Shown piece by piece: positions 1 through 9,950 of a stretch of DNA of 64,000 nt. Within the stretch, counting starts at the first letter, position 1; each line of letters starts with the position of its first letter. This DNA is from Cupriavidus basilensis OR16. GTDB lineage: Bacteria > Pseudomonadota > Gammaproteobacteria > Burkholderiales > Burkholderiaceae. The DNA lies in assembly GCF_000243095.1 (NCBI RefSeq), contig NZ_AHJE01000048.1, positions 84,735 to 148,734 on the forward strand. Direction: 5' to 3'. The notes beneath the pieces were generated by a model that was not told the origin of the DNA, searched no databases, and was given only the letters and a program-made list of their open reading frames with translations. Made by a program: the position numbers and the translations under genes.

Positions 1-1528
1 GCGGTGACGAACTGGATCGGTGCGGGCAGCGTAAAGCCATGCTCGGCATTGAAGCGGCGGTACATGCTATCGGTGAGCTGGTGGAGCTGGACGATCTTCT
101 GGTCCGCCTCGCTGACCAGTTCACCCAGCCGCGCGAACAAGGCATCCATGTCCTCGCGCATGCCGCGCGAGAAGAAACGCTCCTTCATCTGCTCGCGGCG
201 CTCGCGCATGGTGCGGCGCACGTCGCGCAACTGCAGGCTCTTGATGATGTCGGCGCTATGGCGCCCGAACACCAGCCGCAGCGCCTGGAACTTGGCGATG
301 CTCTGCTCGAACTCTTCCTTTTCGGACTGCACGCGCATCAGCATGTGCTTGACCATCGCGTGGTTCTTGCCACGCAGCCCGCGCAGCTCGAACAACTGCT
401 CGACGATGCTGCGGCGGCGGCTCTGCAGCAGTTGCTGCGCGCCACGCGCCATTTCCTCCACCGAACGCTGTACCTGGTCGGCGACGATCTCGCGCCGTTG
501 CGGGATCAGTTGATCCGACAGGACGTGTTCGAATTGCGGCAGGCCGCTGCGCGCCAGCAACTCGTCATCGTGCGTGACCTTTGCCACAAGGCCCTTCTGC
601 GCCGACACCGGATAGACGCGCGACTCGTCGATCCCCAGCACCTGGGCGCTGGTGGTGACCTGGCGCGTGATCTCGGCAGCGGTCTCGGCCGGCGACTTGA
701 GCGGGTCCCACAGGCCGTCGATCTTGTTCAGCACCGCCAGGCAGCCCTTGCGGTGGCCTGCGCTCACATGGCTGCGCCACAGGTCGAGGTCGCTCTTGGT
801 CACGCCGGCGTCGGCCCGAACACCACGACATGCGCATCGGGAATCAGGCGCAGCGTCAGCTCGGGCTCGGTGCCGATGGCGTTGAGGCCCGGCGTGTCGA
901 GGATGACCAGGCCCTGGCGCAGCAGCGGATGCGGGAAATTGATGACGGCGTGGCGCCAGCGGGAGATCTCGACCATGCCGTCGGCATCGAGTGCGTAGGC
1001 GGCATCGGGATCGTTCTCGTTGTACAGGCCGAGCGACTCGGCCGTCTCGCGCGTGACGTGGTTGGTCTCGACCACGTGCCGGAACGCGTCCAGCATGCCG
1101 TCAGGCGACGAGGGATCGAGCGGCACGGTATGCCAGTGCGCATCGACGTCAAGGAAATCGGCGGTGGACGCTTCCTGCAAGCGCGTCTCGATCGGCAGCA
1201 GCCGGATGCACGGTGCCTCGGCTTCGTCGTAGCGCAACTCGGTCGGGCACATCGTGGTGCGCCCGGCGGAAGACGGCAGGATGCGACGGCCGTAGTCAGC
1301 AAAGAATATCGCGTTGATCAGCTCGCTCTTGCCCCGCGAGAACTCCGCGATGAACGCCACCTTGAGCCGGTCGCTCTTGAGCACGCCCTGGATGCGCTGC
1401 ACGCGTTCGTCGGCCTGGGCATCATAGAGATCGTGCTGCTGCAGCCAGGAGCGGAATTCGGCCAGGGAGTTGAGTACCCCGGTTCTCCAGGCGCCGTATT
1501 GTTCGAATTGAAGGGCGAGGGTTGTCAT
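1..1528 (-). pseudogene. Dynamin-like GTPase, partial and frameshifted
   Basis: Large dynamin-family GTPase whose C-terminal end lies beyond the left edge. The start is taken at MTTLALQFEQYGAW (1528). The N-terminal half shows a P-loop-like EFSRGKSELINA stretch and the G3 motif LVILDTPGLNAIG. Reading stops early at about 800 after DAHVVVFG, yet the next minus-strand frame continues at once with GVTKSDLDLW and the G4-like VLNKIDGLWD, then a long helical region to base 1. The frame change at about 805-822 fits a loss of 4 or 7 bases, so this is one broken gene. The family remodels membranes; the substrate here is unknown. Nothing else is coded on the opposite strand despite long open frames. 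Confidence 0.75.
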
Positions 1529-1804
1529 TGGCACTGGGATCGGCTTGGCGAAAAGCCCCCGCGACGGCGCTGCAGGCCAGGGATCTTGATGTCCGATGGC
1601 CGACACCCGGGCGGTGACATGATGTCTTTGTAACACTTTTTTACGTGTCTTCAAGATACAGGTTTACGGCGGACTTTTGTGAAATTCGAGTCGCCTGCGG
1701 CCCTCCCTGTTGCGCCAGGCCATCGGGTTGGCGCAACACTGGCGAGAAGATAGGCAATCGTCACTCTCGCGGCGTGCGGCACATGGCGACATGCGCCGCC
1801 GGAC

Positions 1805-2686
1805 TCAGCGTTGGCAGGTCGGGCAATAGAAGGTCGAGCGCTGCCCCTGGACGATCTGCCGGATGGTGGTGCCGCAGACCCGGCATGGATGGCCGGCGCG
1901 GTCGTACACAGCGCAATCCAGCTGGAAATAGCCACTGCTGCCATCGCTGCCGACGAAGTCGCGCAAGGTGCTGCCGCCGCGCTCGATCGCGCGGGCCAGT
2001 GTGTCGCGTACCGCCGCCGCCAAGCGCTCGCAACGCGCCAGGGACAGGCGCCCGGCCGGCGTGGTGGGGCGGATGCCGGCGGCAAACAGGCTTTCCGACG
2101 CATAAATATTGCCCACGCCCACCACGATGTCGCCGGCAAGAAGCACGGTCTTGATGGCCGCGCTGCGCCCGCGTCCCAACCGATGGAGCCAGGCCCCGTC
2201 GAAACGCGGGTCGAAGGGCTCGACGCCAAGCTTGCTCAGCAGCGGGTGGGTCGGCAATTGCGACTCTTCGAGCTGGCTCCACAGCACCGCGCCAAAGCGC
2301 CGCGGATCACGAAAGCGCAGCACCAGGCTGGTCCCGGTGCCGGACGGCGCATCACCCGGGCCGTCCGGATCGCCCAGGACCAGGTCAACGTGATCGTGCG
2401 TGCCCGGCGGCGGCGCCTGCGGCAGCACCCGCAACGTGCCGGTCATGCCAAGGTGGATCAGCAGCCATCCGGGATCCTCCCCGTCCGGGCGCAGGCACTC
2501 CAGCAGCAGGTACTTGCCGCGCCGCTCGATGCGCGCGATCACCCGCCCAGCCAGCCGCGACTCCAGGTCCGGCTCGACCGGCCAGCGCAGGCCGCGATGG
2601 CGCACCACCACATCTACGATGCGCCGGCCAACCACATGCGGCAGCAAGCCGCGCCGGGTCACTTCGACCTCCGGCAACTCAGGCAT
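1805..2686 (-). CDS. mutM: Formamidopyrimidine-DNA glycosylase (Fpg/MutM)
   Basis: Base-excision repair enzyme that removes 8-oxoguanine and formamidopyrimidines and nicks the abasic site. The start is fixed by the mature N-terminus MPELPEVEVTRRG, in which Pro2 is the catalytic nucleophile and Glu3 the acid; an upstream in-frame ATG is ignored for this reason. The C-terminus has the zinc finger (CRVCG followed by CPTC, ending in R). At 293 residues it has normal length. It is divergent from the TPR gene at 2828, with about 140 bp between the two starts for promoters. Confidence 0.95.
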   Translation of the reverse strand: MPELPEVEVTRRGLLPHVVGRRIVDVVVRHRGLRWPVEPDLESRLAGRVIARIERRGKYLLLECLRPDGEDPGWLLIHLGMTGTLRVLPQAPPPGTHDHVDLVLGDPDGPGDAPSGTGTSLVLRFRDPRRFGAVLWSQLEESQLPTHPLLSKLGVEPFDPRFDGAWLHRLGRGRSAAIKTVLLAGDIVVGVGNIYASESLFAAGIRPTTPAGRLSLARCERLAAAVRDTLARAIERGGSTLRDFVGSDGSSGYFQLDCAVYDRAGHPCRVCGTTIRQIVQGQRSTFYCPTCQR

Positions 2687-2827
2687 CGAACCTCTCCCTT
2701 TTGTACCACTCAAACCGCCAGAGCCCCCAGCCGTGCTGGTGCCATGCGGACAAGCAAAGCATTGTAGCGGCAGGCTACAATGCCTTTACCTTCCCCATCG
2801 CCTTTGAGTGCTGGAGCACCCACCCAC

Positions 2828-4506
2828 ATGTCGGACCGCCTGGACCGTACCCCGATGACCACCGCTCAACTTCTTTCTCCCCGGCGGCCGCTGCGTCACA
2901 GGCTCGCAGCCACGGCAGCGGCCGCGTTGGCGGCCTGCGCTCTGGCGCCGCTCTCCAGCCATGCCGCTCCCGCGCAGGGCAAGCCCGCGATGAAGATCGC
3001 CGCGGAGGCCACCACGCCAATCCGCTCGAACCCGCTGCCGGCGAAGATGCCCCTGCCGACGGTGTCGCTGACCGCGGACATCCTCTACCGGGTGCTGGCC
3101 GCGGAAATCTCCGCCCAGCGCGGCGTGGTCGGCCCCGCTTACCAGACGTACCTGGAGCTGGCCCGCAACACGCGCGACCCGCGCTTTGCCCAGCGCGCCA
3201 CCGAGATCGCGTTCAATGCCCGCAGCGCCCAGCAAGCGCTTGATGCCGCGCGGCTGTGGACCGAGCTTGCGCCCACCTCGGCCGGTGCGCGGCAGGTGCT
3301 GTCGACCCTGCTGGTCCTGAGCGGCCGATGGGACGAAGCCGAGCCCCTGCTGGCCCTGCAGCTCAATGGCGTGCCGCCGAGCCACCGGCCGGAGGCCATC
3401 CTGCAGATGCAGCAGCAGCTCTCGCGCACCAGCGATCCTGCAGGCGCTGCCGCCCTGCTGCAGCGCCTGGTGGCCAACGACCTGAAATCGGCCGAGACCC
3501 ACCTTGCCCTAGCGCGCGCCAAGGAAACCGCCAACGACATTCCCGGCGCCCTGGCCGAGCTCGACGAGGCCCAGAAGATCCGCCCCGACTTCGAAGCCGC
3601 CGCGCTGATGGCTGCCGAACTGCGCGCCGACAGCACGCCGGACCAGGCCATTGCTGGGCTGAAGGCGTTCGTCAGCAGGGCCCCGGCCTCGGTCAACGGG
3701 CACATCACGCTGGCCCGCCTCTACCTGCAGCAGAACGACCTGCAAACCGCGCGCGCGGAGTTCGAGACGCTGCGCAAGATCGCGCCGAAGGATCCGCGCG
3801 TGCCGCTCGCCCTCGGCCTCACCAGCCTGCAGTCCAAGCGCTATGACGAAGCCGAGCTATACCTGAAAGAGTACCTGCAGCTCGCCGAGCAAGTCCCGGC
3901 GGCCAGCCCGGATATCGCCTACCAGTACCTGGCGCAGATCGCCGAGGAAAAGAAGGACTACCCGGCGGCCGTGGCCTGGCTGGACCGCATCGACGACGCC
4001 CGGCTCGCGCCGGCGGCAGCCGTCAAGCGCGCGCAGTTGCTGGGCCGCATGGGCAAGCTCGATGACGCCCAGGCGATATTCAACGACATGCTGGCCGATG
4101 CCGAGGATATTGCCGAGCCCGACCAGCGCGCGCAGCGCATGACCGCGATCCGCCAGGCAGAAGTTGGCATGCTGATCGACGCCAAGTCCTACGACCGCGC
4201 CCGCAAGGTGCTGGAGGAACGCGCCGCGGCGGAGCCGGACAATTCGGACTGGGTCTATGAGCTCGCCATGCTCGACGAGCGCGAGAAGCGTTATGACAGC
4301 ATGGAAACGCTGCTGCGCCGCGTGATCGCCATGCAGCCGGCGAGGCCGAAATCGGCGCCCACCTCGGCGAGGTGCTGTGGCAACTCGGCCAGCAGGACGA
4401 GGCCCGCAAGACCTGGACCGAAGCCGCCAAGATCGAGCCGGATAACGTCACCCTGATCGACACCCTGCGCCGCTATAACGTCCCGCTCTCCGCGCTGTCC
4501 AAGTAA
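2828..4506 (+). pseudogene. Secreted TPR-repeat protein, internal deletion
   Basis: Tetratricopeptide protein with an N-terminal signal peptide (hydrophobic stretch then SSHAAPAQ), followed by many degenerate TPR helices through residue 500. It stands just upstream of lolB and ispE, the usual place for this exported TPR protein in Burkholderiaceae, where it is thought to serve cell-envelope assembly. At about 4338 the reading passes from VIAMQPA directly to a sequence that, in another frame, reads EAEIGAHLGEVLWQ and runs to the expected C-terminus SALSK at 4506. A segment of perhaps 45-60 codons is missing together with the frame (net loss is 1 modulo 3). The shifted frame otherwise ends at 4456. 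Confidence 0.8.
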
Positions 4507-4615
4507 GCACCCTGCCACCTGCAGCAGTCAGATCGCCCGCAATCATCCGCCGCCCGGCCCTCGCGCCGGGCCGGCAGCCCGGCGCCCGGCGGCGCCGGCG
4601 CGCACGCCAAACGCC

Positions 4616-5236
4616 ATGCCCACATCCCGACGCCTTGCCCTGCTCTGCCTGAGCGCCCCCTTATGGCTCGCCGCCTGCGCCAGCATCACGCCCACGCGGC
4701 AGTTCGACGCCGGCGAGACCGCGCAGGCACGCGACCTCAGCGGCCGCTTCGCCGCCAACTATGTGCGCTACGGCCGCGATGAAGGTGTGCAGGGCAGCTT
4801 CCAATGGCATGAGCAAGGCCGCAATGTGCGGCTGGACCTGATCTCGCCGCTGGGCCAGACGCTGGCCGTGGTCACCTCCACGCCCTCGGGCGCCACGCTC
4901 GACCTGCCCAACCAGGCACCGCGCAACGCGCCCGAGGTCGACACCTTGCTGGAAGAGGCGCTCGGCTTTTCGCTGCCGGTGGCCGGCCTGCGCGACTGGC
5001 TGTACGCCCGCCCCGCGCCCGGCAGCCCGGCGCGCACCACGCGCGACGACAGCGGACGGCTGGCAACCCTGGCGCAGAACGGCTGGACCGTGCGCTACGT
5101 GGCGTGGCAGGAAGCCCCTGCCGCAACCACATCCGCGCCTGCCGCGGCGCGCCCACGCCGCATCGACCTGGCGCGCGACGGCGCAGCCAACCCGCTCTCG
5201 GTGCGCCTGGTGATCGACCCGGAGCAAGCACAATGA
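4616..5236 (+). CDS. lolB: Outer-membrane lipoprotein LolB
   Basis: Receptor that accepts lipoproteins from LolA and inserts them in the outer membrane. The 206-residue product begins with a lipoprotein signal peptide ending in the lipobox LAAC (Cys21), then the LolB fold (GRFAANY, GSFQWHEQG, DLISPLGQTLAVV). The stop TGA overlaps the ATG of ispE (ATGA), so the two are translationally coupled. The pair lolB-ispE is a standard beta-proteobacterial arrangement. Confidence 0.92.
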   Translation: MPTSRRLALLCLSAPLWLAACASITPTRQFDAGETAQARDLSGRFAANYVRYGRDEGVQGSFQWHEQGRNVRLDLISPLGQTLAVVTSTPSGATLDLPNQAPRNAPEVDTLLEEALGFSLPVAGLRDWLYARPAPGSPARTTRDDSGRLATLAQNGWTVRYVAWQEAPAATTSAPAAARPRRIDLARDGAANPLSVRLVIDPEQAQ

Positions 5237-6111
5237 GCACCGCCCGCACCCTGCCGCCGCCGGAGCTGCGCGACTGCCCGGCGCCCGCCAAGCTGAATCT
5301 TTTCCTGCATGTGACGGGACGCCGCGCGGACGGCTACCACACGCTGCAAACCGTATTTCAACTGGTGGACTGGAGCGATACGCTGGACTTCCGCCGCCGC
5401 GACGATGGCCGCATCGAACGCCTCACCGACGTGCCGGGCGTACCCGTGGAGAGCGACCTGATCGTGCGGGCCGCGCGGGCGTTGCAGCAAGCGAGCGGCA
5501 CCGGCTTCGGCGCGGACATCGCCATTGCCAAGCGGCTGCCGATGGGCGGCGGCATTGGCGGCGGATCTTCGGACGCAGCGACCACGCTGCTAGCGCTGAA
5601 CCATCTGTGGGGCCTGGGCCTGGGACGCGACGAGCTCAAGCGCATCGGCCTGGCGCTGGGCGCCGACGTGCCGTTCTTCGTGCATGGGGAAAACGCCTTC
5701 GCGCAAGGTGTTGGCGAGGAGCTGACGACGGTAGAATTGCCCGAGAGTTGGTTTGTTGTCATCCATCCGCGCCAGCATGTTCCGACCGTAGCAATTTTTT
5801 CGGACAAGCGCTTGACAAGGGATACGCCGATCAGCATAATAGCGGACTTCACTGGATGCACAAACAAGTTCGGTTTCGGTCGCAACGACCTGGAAGCGAT
5901 AGCAACAGTGAAGTTCGGCGAAGTTGCCCGAGCCCTTGAATGGTTGAGACAGTACAGTCCACATGCAAGGATGACCGGTTCCGGAGCCTGCGTGTTTGCG
6001 CGATTTAACGACGCACAAACTGCGCAGCAGGTACTAGACCGGTTGCCTCCCGAATGGGATGGCAGGTGTGCGAAGAGTTTATCGCAACACCCACTCGCAA
6101 CGCTCGCATAA
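5233..6111 (+). CDS. ispE: 4-diphosphocytidyl-2-C-methyl-D-erythritol kinase
   Basis: GHMP-family kinase of the MEP isoprenoid pathway. It phosphorylates CDP-methylerythritol with ATP. Visible are the substrate motif PAKLNLFLHVTGRR near the N-terminus, the glycine-rich ATP loop PMGGGIGGGSSDAA near residue 105 and the late motif MTGSGACVFARF. Length 292 residues is normal. The start is set by the 4-bp overlap with lolB. The 3' third (from about 5740) has visibly lower GC than its neighbours. A tRNA-Gln gene and prs follow. Confidence 0.95.
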   Translation: MSTARTLPPPELRDCPAPAKLNLFLHVTGRRADGYHTLQTVFQLVDWSDTLDFRRRDDGRIERLTDVPGVPVESDLIVRAARALQQASGTGFGADIAIAKRLPMGGGIGGGSSDAATTLLALNHLWGLGLGRDELKRIGLALGADVPFFVHGENAFAQGVGEELTTVELPESWFVVIHPRQHVPTVAIFSDKRLTRDTPISIIADFTGCTNKFGFGRNDLEAIATVKFGEVARALEWLRQYSPHARMTGSGACVFARFNDAQTAQQVLDRLPPEWDGRCAKSLSQHPLATLA

Positions 6112-6171
6112 AAGTTTTTTCGTTCGGCGTCGCAGGCAGTTGAATGTGACGATGGACGTACCCGGTTGTGT

Positions 6172-6248
6172 AGGGGAGTCGCCAAGTTGGTCAAGGCACC
6201 GGATTTTGATTCCGGCATTCGAAGGTTCGAATCCTTCTTCCCCTGCCA
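6172..6248 (+). tRNA. tRNA-Gln (anticodon TTG)
   Basis: A 77-nt cloverleaf. Acceptor arm AGGGGAG pairs with TTCCCCT (last pair G-U), the anticodon stem CCGGA/TCCGG encloses TTTTGAT with anticodon TTG at 6206-6208, the T arm contains GGTTCGAATCC, and CCA is encoded at the end. It lies between ispE and prs, its usual location in Burkholderiaceae. Confidence 0.96.
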
Positions 6249-6351
6249 TTACATCCTACAGTGTCCTAACGGACCTGCACGAAAAGCTGCCGGCACTAGC
6301 CGGCAGCAATCGTTCCCCCTCCAGCAGCAAGAAGCAAGACAGGTGCACCGA

Positions 6352-7305
6352 ATGAGCAGCGAAGGCTTGATGGTTTTTACCGGCAACGCCAACCCCAAAC
6401 TCGCGGAGGCTGTCGTGCAGCACCTCGGCATCCCGCTCGGGAAAGCCCAGGTCGGCCGGTTCTCCGACGGCGAAGTCCAAGTTGAAATCCAGGAAAATGT
6501 TCGCGGCAAGCACGTCATCGTGCTGCAGTCCACCTGCGCGCCGACCAACGATAACCTGATGGAACTGATGGTGATGGTCGATGCGCTCAAGCGCGCCTCG
6601 GCACGCAGCATCACCGCCGCCATGCCGTACTTCGGCTATGCCCGCCAGGACCGCCGCCCGCGTTCGGCGCGCGTCGCGATCTCGGCCAAGGTGGTAGCCA
6701 ACATGCTGGAAGTCGCCGGCGTCGAGCGGGTCCTGACCATGGACCTCCACGCCGACCAGATCCAGGGCTTCTTCGATATCCCGGTTGATAACATCTACGC
6801 CTCCCCGGTCCTGCTGGGCGACCTGCGCGAGAAGAACTACGGCAATCTGCTGGTGGTCTCTCCCGACGTCGGCGGCGTGGTGCGCGCCCGTGCGCTGGCC
6901 AAGCAGCTGAACTGCGACCTGGCCATCATCGACAAGCGTCGTCCCAAGGCCAATGTGGCCGAAGTGATGAACATCATCGGTGAAGTCGACGGCCGCAACT
7001 GCGTGATCATGGATGACATGATCGACACCGGCGGCACCCTGTGCAAGGCGGCCCAGGTGCTCAAGGAACGCGGCGCGCTGAAGGTGTTCGCCTACTGTAC
7101 CCATCCGGTCCTGTCCGGCGGCGCGGCTACCCGCATCGCTGACTCCGAGCTGGATGAAGTGGTGGTGTGCGACACCATTCCGCTGCGCGACGATGCCATC
7201 CAGTCCGGCAAGATTCGCCAGCTGTCGACCGCATCGCTGCTGGCAGAGACCTTTACCCGGATCGTCAAGGGCGACTCGATCATGTCGCTGTTTGCCGATT
7301 CCTGA
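6352..7305 (+). CDS. prs: Ribose-phosphate pyrophosphokinase
   Basis: Makes PRPP from ribose 5-phosphate and ATP for nucleotide, histidine and tryptophan synthesis. The 317-residue product starts MSSEGLMVFTGNANPKLA. It has the metal site DLHADQIQGFF, the flexible loop KRRPKANVAEVM and the PRPP-binding loop VIMDDMIDTGGTL. About 100 bp separate it from tRNA-Gln. rplY follows after 120 bp that contain short hairpins but no clear terminator. Confidence 0.96.
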   Translation: MSSEGLMVFTGNANPKLAEAVVQHLGIPLGKAQVGRFSDGEVQVEIQENVRGKHVIVLQSTCAPTNDNLMELMVMVDALKRASARSITAAMPYFGYARQDRRPRSARVAISAKVVANMLEVAGVERVLTMDLHADQIQGFFDIPVDNIYASPVLLGDLREKNYGNLLVVSPDVGGVVRARALAKQLNCDLAIIDKRRPKANVAEVMNIIGEVDGRNCVIMDDMIDTGGTLCKAAQVLKERGALKVFAYCTHPVLSGGAATRIADSELDEVVVCDTIPLRDDAIQSGKIRQLSTASLLAETFTRIVKGDSIMSLFADS

Positions 7306-7425
7306 TAGAATTCAAGGCTTTACCGCGTTTGCGGCTGCTTTTCAGGGGAAGACCCCGATTACGGCACGCGGCGCGATTCATCGGGCTGTCTGGTCGCGGA
7401 CAGCCCTCTTACATTTGGAGTCATC

Positions 7426-8022
7426 ATGAAAGTAGTAGCCTTCGAGCGCAGCGTACAGGGAACGGGTGCGAGCCGCCGCCTGCGCAACGCCGGCAAGACC
7501 CCCGGCATCATCTATGGCGGCGCAGCCGAGCCCAAGATGATCGAACTCGATCACAACGCACTGTTCCACGCGCTGAAGAAAGAAGCATTCCACTCGTCGA
7601 TTCTCGACATCGAAGTGGAAGGCAAGGCTGAAAAGGCCCTGCTGCGCGCTTTCCAGATGCACCCGTTCAAGCCGCTGGTCCTGCACGTTGACTTCCAACG
7701 CGTGTCGGCCACCGACAAGATCCACGTCAAGGTGCCGCTGCACTTCATGAACCAGGAAAACGCCCCGGGCGTGAAGCTGGGCCATGGCATCGTCAACCAC
7801 ATCATGAACGAACTGGAAGTGTCGTGCCTGCCGGCCGACCTGCCTGAGTTCATCGAAGTGGACCTGGGCAATGCAGAACTGGGCCAGACCCTGCACCTGT
7901 CCGACGTGAAGCTGCCGAAGGGCGTGAGCGCCATCACCCACGGTGACGAAAACCCCGCTATCGCCAGCATCTCGCTGCCGGCCGGCGGCGTTGCGGCAGC
8001 CGAAGAAGCGCCTGCAGCCTGA
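7426..8022 (+). CDS. rplY: Ribosomal protein bL25 (CTC type)
   Basis: Long form of the 5S-rRNA-binding protein of the large subunit: N-terminal L25 domain (SVQGTGASRRLRNAGKTPGIIYGG) and the C-terminal TL5/CTC beta domain, ending in an Ala/Glu-rich tail. At 198 residues it has the usual beta-proteobacterial length. A terminator follows at 8082, although pth begins only 160 bp on. Confidence 0.95.
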   Translation: MKVVAFERSVQGTGASRRLRNAGKTPGIIYGGAAEPKMIELDHNALFHALKKEAFHSSILDIEVEGKAEKALLRAFQMHPFKPLVLHVDFQRVSATDKIHVKVPLHFMNQENAPGVKLGHGIVNHIMNELEVSCLPADLPEFIEVDLGNAELGQTLHLSDVKLPKGVSAITHGDENPAIASISLPAGGVAAAEEAPAA

Positions 8023-8081
8023 GTACCCTGAGCGCGGCCCTCGGGCCGTGCAACAGGACGGCTCTCGCAGCCGCAAGAAAA

Positions 8082-8110
8082 AACCGCCGGCGCGTCCGGC
8101 GGTTTTTTTT
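8082..8110 (+). terminator. Intrinsic terminator after rplY
   Basis: A 9-bp perfect stem AACCGCCGG / CCGGCGGTT with a 5-nt loop (CGCGT) is followed by eight T. An A run precedes it, so it could also work on the other strand. Confidence 0.85.
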
Positions 8111-8181
8111 CGTCCCGAGGTTCGCGTATGCTTGGCTTCTGGCAGCACTTTCGCGCCCCTCTCAACCAAGTAGTGCAACGC

Positions 8182-8771
8182 ATGATCAAACTCATCGTCG
8201 GCCTCGGCAACCCCGGGGCGGAATACGAAGCCACACGCCACAATGCCGGCTTCTGGCTGGTCGACCAGCTGGCCCGCATGGGCGGTGCCACCCTGCGCGT
8301 GGAAGGCCGCTTCCACGGACTGGCAGCGCGCGCCAGGCTATGGGACCAGGAGATCTGGCTGCTCAAGCCATCGACTTTCATGAACCGCTCCGGGCTGTCC
8401 GTGGTGTCGCTCGCGCGCTTCTACAAGATCCTGCCGGACGAGGGGTGGCCCACGACGAGATGGACCTGCCGTCGGGCACGGTCAAGCTCAAGCGGGGCGG
8501 TGGCGCGGGCGGCCACAATGGTCTCAAGGACATTTCAGCGCACCTGACCACCCAGGACTACTGGCGCCTGCGCCTTGGCGTCGGCCATCCGCGCAACTCG
8601 GCGGGAGGCGGTGGCGAGCGCGATGACGTGATCAATTTTGTGCTGAAGCCACCGCGCCGCGAGGAGCAGCAGGCTATCGACGAGGCCATCGACCGCAGCA
8701 TCGCGCCGCTGGGATTGCTGGCGAAGGGCGAGTCCGAGCGCGCGATGATGGAACTGCACACGGGACGCTAA
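8182..8771 (+). pseudogene. pth: Peptidyl-tRNA hydrolase, frameshifted
   Basis: Essential enzyme that releases peptides from prematurely dropped tRNA. The start is MIKLIVGLGNPGAEYEATRHNAGF, with catalytic-site Asn (GNPG) and His (RHNAGF). At about 8443 the expected strand DEVLVAHDEMDLP is interrupted: the bases read GACGAGGGGTGGCCCAC, which is what remains if TGCT is lost. The second frame resumes with HDEMDLPSGTVKLK and GGGAGGHNGL and ends normally at 8771. The net shift (minus 4) agrees with both frames. As pth is essential, a sequence error is the likely cause. Confidence 0.85.
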
Positions 8772-8790
8772 GACAGCCGCACACCAATAA

Positions 8791-8824
8791 AAAAACCCCG
8801 CCACCTTTCAGTGCCGGGGTTTTT
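8791..8824 (+). terminator. Intrinsic terminator after pth
   Basis: AAAAACCCCG pairs with CGGGGTTTTT around CCACCTTTCAGTGC, with T residues after it and A residues before it. It can serve pth on the plus strand and, by symmetry, transcripts coming from the ferredoxin side. Confidence 0.75.
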
Positions 8825-8825
8825 C

Positions 8826-8880
8826 ATTGCCACATTGCCACATTGCCGGTTTGCCGGTTTGCCGGTTTGCCGGTTTGCCG
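8826..8880. repeat. Octamer tandem array, about 7 units
   Basis: Seven consecutive 8-bp units: ATTGCCAC twice, ATTGCCGG once, TTTGCCGG three times and a final TTTGCCG. The array fills the gap between the pth terminator and the 3' end of the ferredoxin gene, with no coding content. Confidence 0.9.
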
Positions 8881-8915
8881 TATTACCACCCTGAAACTGA
8901 GCCCGGGCAATAGCT

Positions 8916-9176
8916 TCAGGCCACCCGCTTCGCGGCGGTCAGCAGCCGGTAACGATCCATCAGGACCTCGCGGGTCTCGATCCGGTTGGGATCGTGGGGG
9001 ATGCAAGCCACAGGGCAAACCTGCTGGCATTGCGGCTCGTCGAAGTGCCCGACGCATTCGGTACATTTGTTGGGGTCGATCTCATAGATCTCGGGCCCCA
9101 TCGAAATGGCTTCGTTTGGGCACTCCGGCTCACAAACGTCGCAATTGATGCAGTCGTCGGTGATCAATAGTGCCAT
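8916..9176 (-). CDS. YfhL-like 2[4Fe-4S] ferredoxin
   Basis: Small electron carrier of 86 residues. The start MALLITDDCIN is preceded by a good ribosome site. Two cluster motifs are visible: CINCDVCEPECP at residues 9-20 and CTECVGHFDEPQCQQVCP, the second with the extended spacing of Alv/YfhL ferredoxins. It lies 69 bp downstream of coaD on the same strand, as in many beta-proteobacteria, but has no obvious functional link with it. Redox partner unknown. Confidence 0.9.
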   Translation of the reverse strand: MALLITDDCINCDVCEPECPNEAISMGPEIYEIDPNKCTECVGHFDEPQCQQVCPVACIPHDPNRIETREVLMDRYRLLTAAKRVA

Positions 9177-9245
9177 GGTGCTTCCTTTGAATCCAACATG
9201 CCCCGCGCCCGACTGGCCGCGGCAGACATGTTGCAAGACTCTATT

Positions 9246-9734
9246 TTATTCCGTTTTGCTGGCGATCTTCTCGGCGAGCCAGCGTTCGACCGAGGGGAAC
9301 ACAAATTTGCTGACATCGCCGCCAAGCACAGCGATCTCGCGCACGAACGTGCCGGAGATGAACTGGTACTGGTCGGATGGCGTCAGGAACATGGTTTCCA
9401 CGTCCGGCAGCAGGTAGCGGTTCATGCCCGCCATCTGGAACTCGTACTCGAAGTCGGAGACGGCACGCAAACCCCGCACGATCACGCGTGCGTTGTTCTT
9501 GCGGACAAAATCCTTGAGCAGGCCGGAGAAACCTTCGACGCGCACATTGGGATAGTGGCCCAGGACTTCACGGGCAATGCCGATGCGCTCTTCCAGCGAA
9601 AAGAACGGGCGCTTGTTGGGGCTATGCGCCACGCCGACCACGAGCTCATCGAAGATATTGGATGCTCTGCGCACCAGATCCTCGTGGCCCCGGGTCATTG
9701 GATCGAAAGTGCCGGGGTAGACCGCGACGACCAT
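9246..9734 (-). CDS. coaD: Phosphopantetheine adenylyltransferase
   Basis: Penultimate step of coenzyme A synthesis, transferring AMP to 4'-phosphopantetheine. The 162-residue product starts MVVAVYPGTFDPMTRGHEDLV, with the nucleotidyltransferase TxGH-type signature, and carries the second motif PSDQYQFISGTFVREIA (ISST-like). Normal length. It follows rsmD in the same direction, a widely conserved rsmD-coaD pair. Confidence 0.95.
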   Translation of the reverse strand: MVVAVYPGTFDPMTRGHEDLVRRASNIFDELVVGVAHSPNKRPFFSLEERIGIAREVLGHYPNVRVEGFSGLLKDFVRKNNARVIVRGLRAVSDFEYEFQMAGMNRYLLPDVETMFLTPSDQYQFISGTFVREIAVLGGDVSKFVFPSVERWLAEKIASKTE

Positions 9735-9950
9735 GCTTCCTCCTTGTTCTGCCCGCTGCCGGTCCTGGATGGACCGATCGACCCCGCCCACTATGGTGAG
9801 GGCTGGAGCCAAGGCTGCGTGACGAGCGTTGGCGACAGCGGCGTAGTGTAACTCTAAACGCGGCACTTGCAAGCCACCACATTGCGGTTTCGCCGCGCTG
9901 CCGCATGTTGCGTGCGATGGCCGGTCACAACGCTCGCGGCCATCCCTTGT

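Noticed and set aside
8826..8880. CRISPR-like array
   Set aside because: Direct 8-bp units without spacers and no cas genes; it is a simple tandem repeat.
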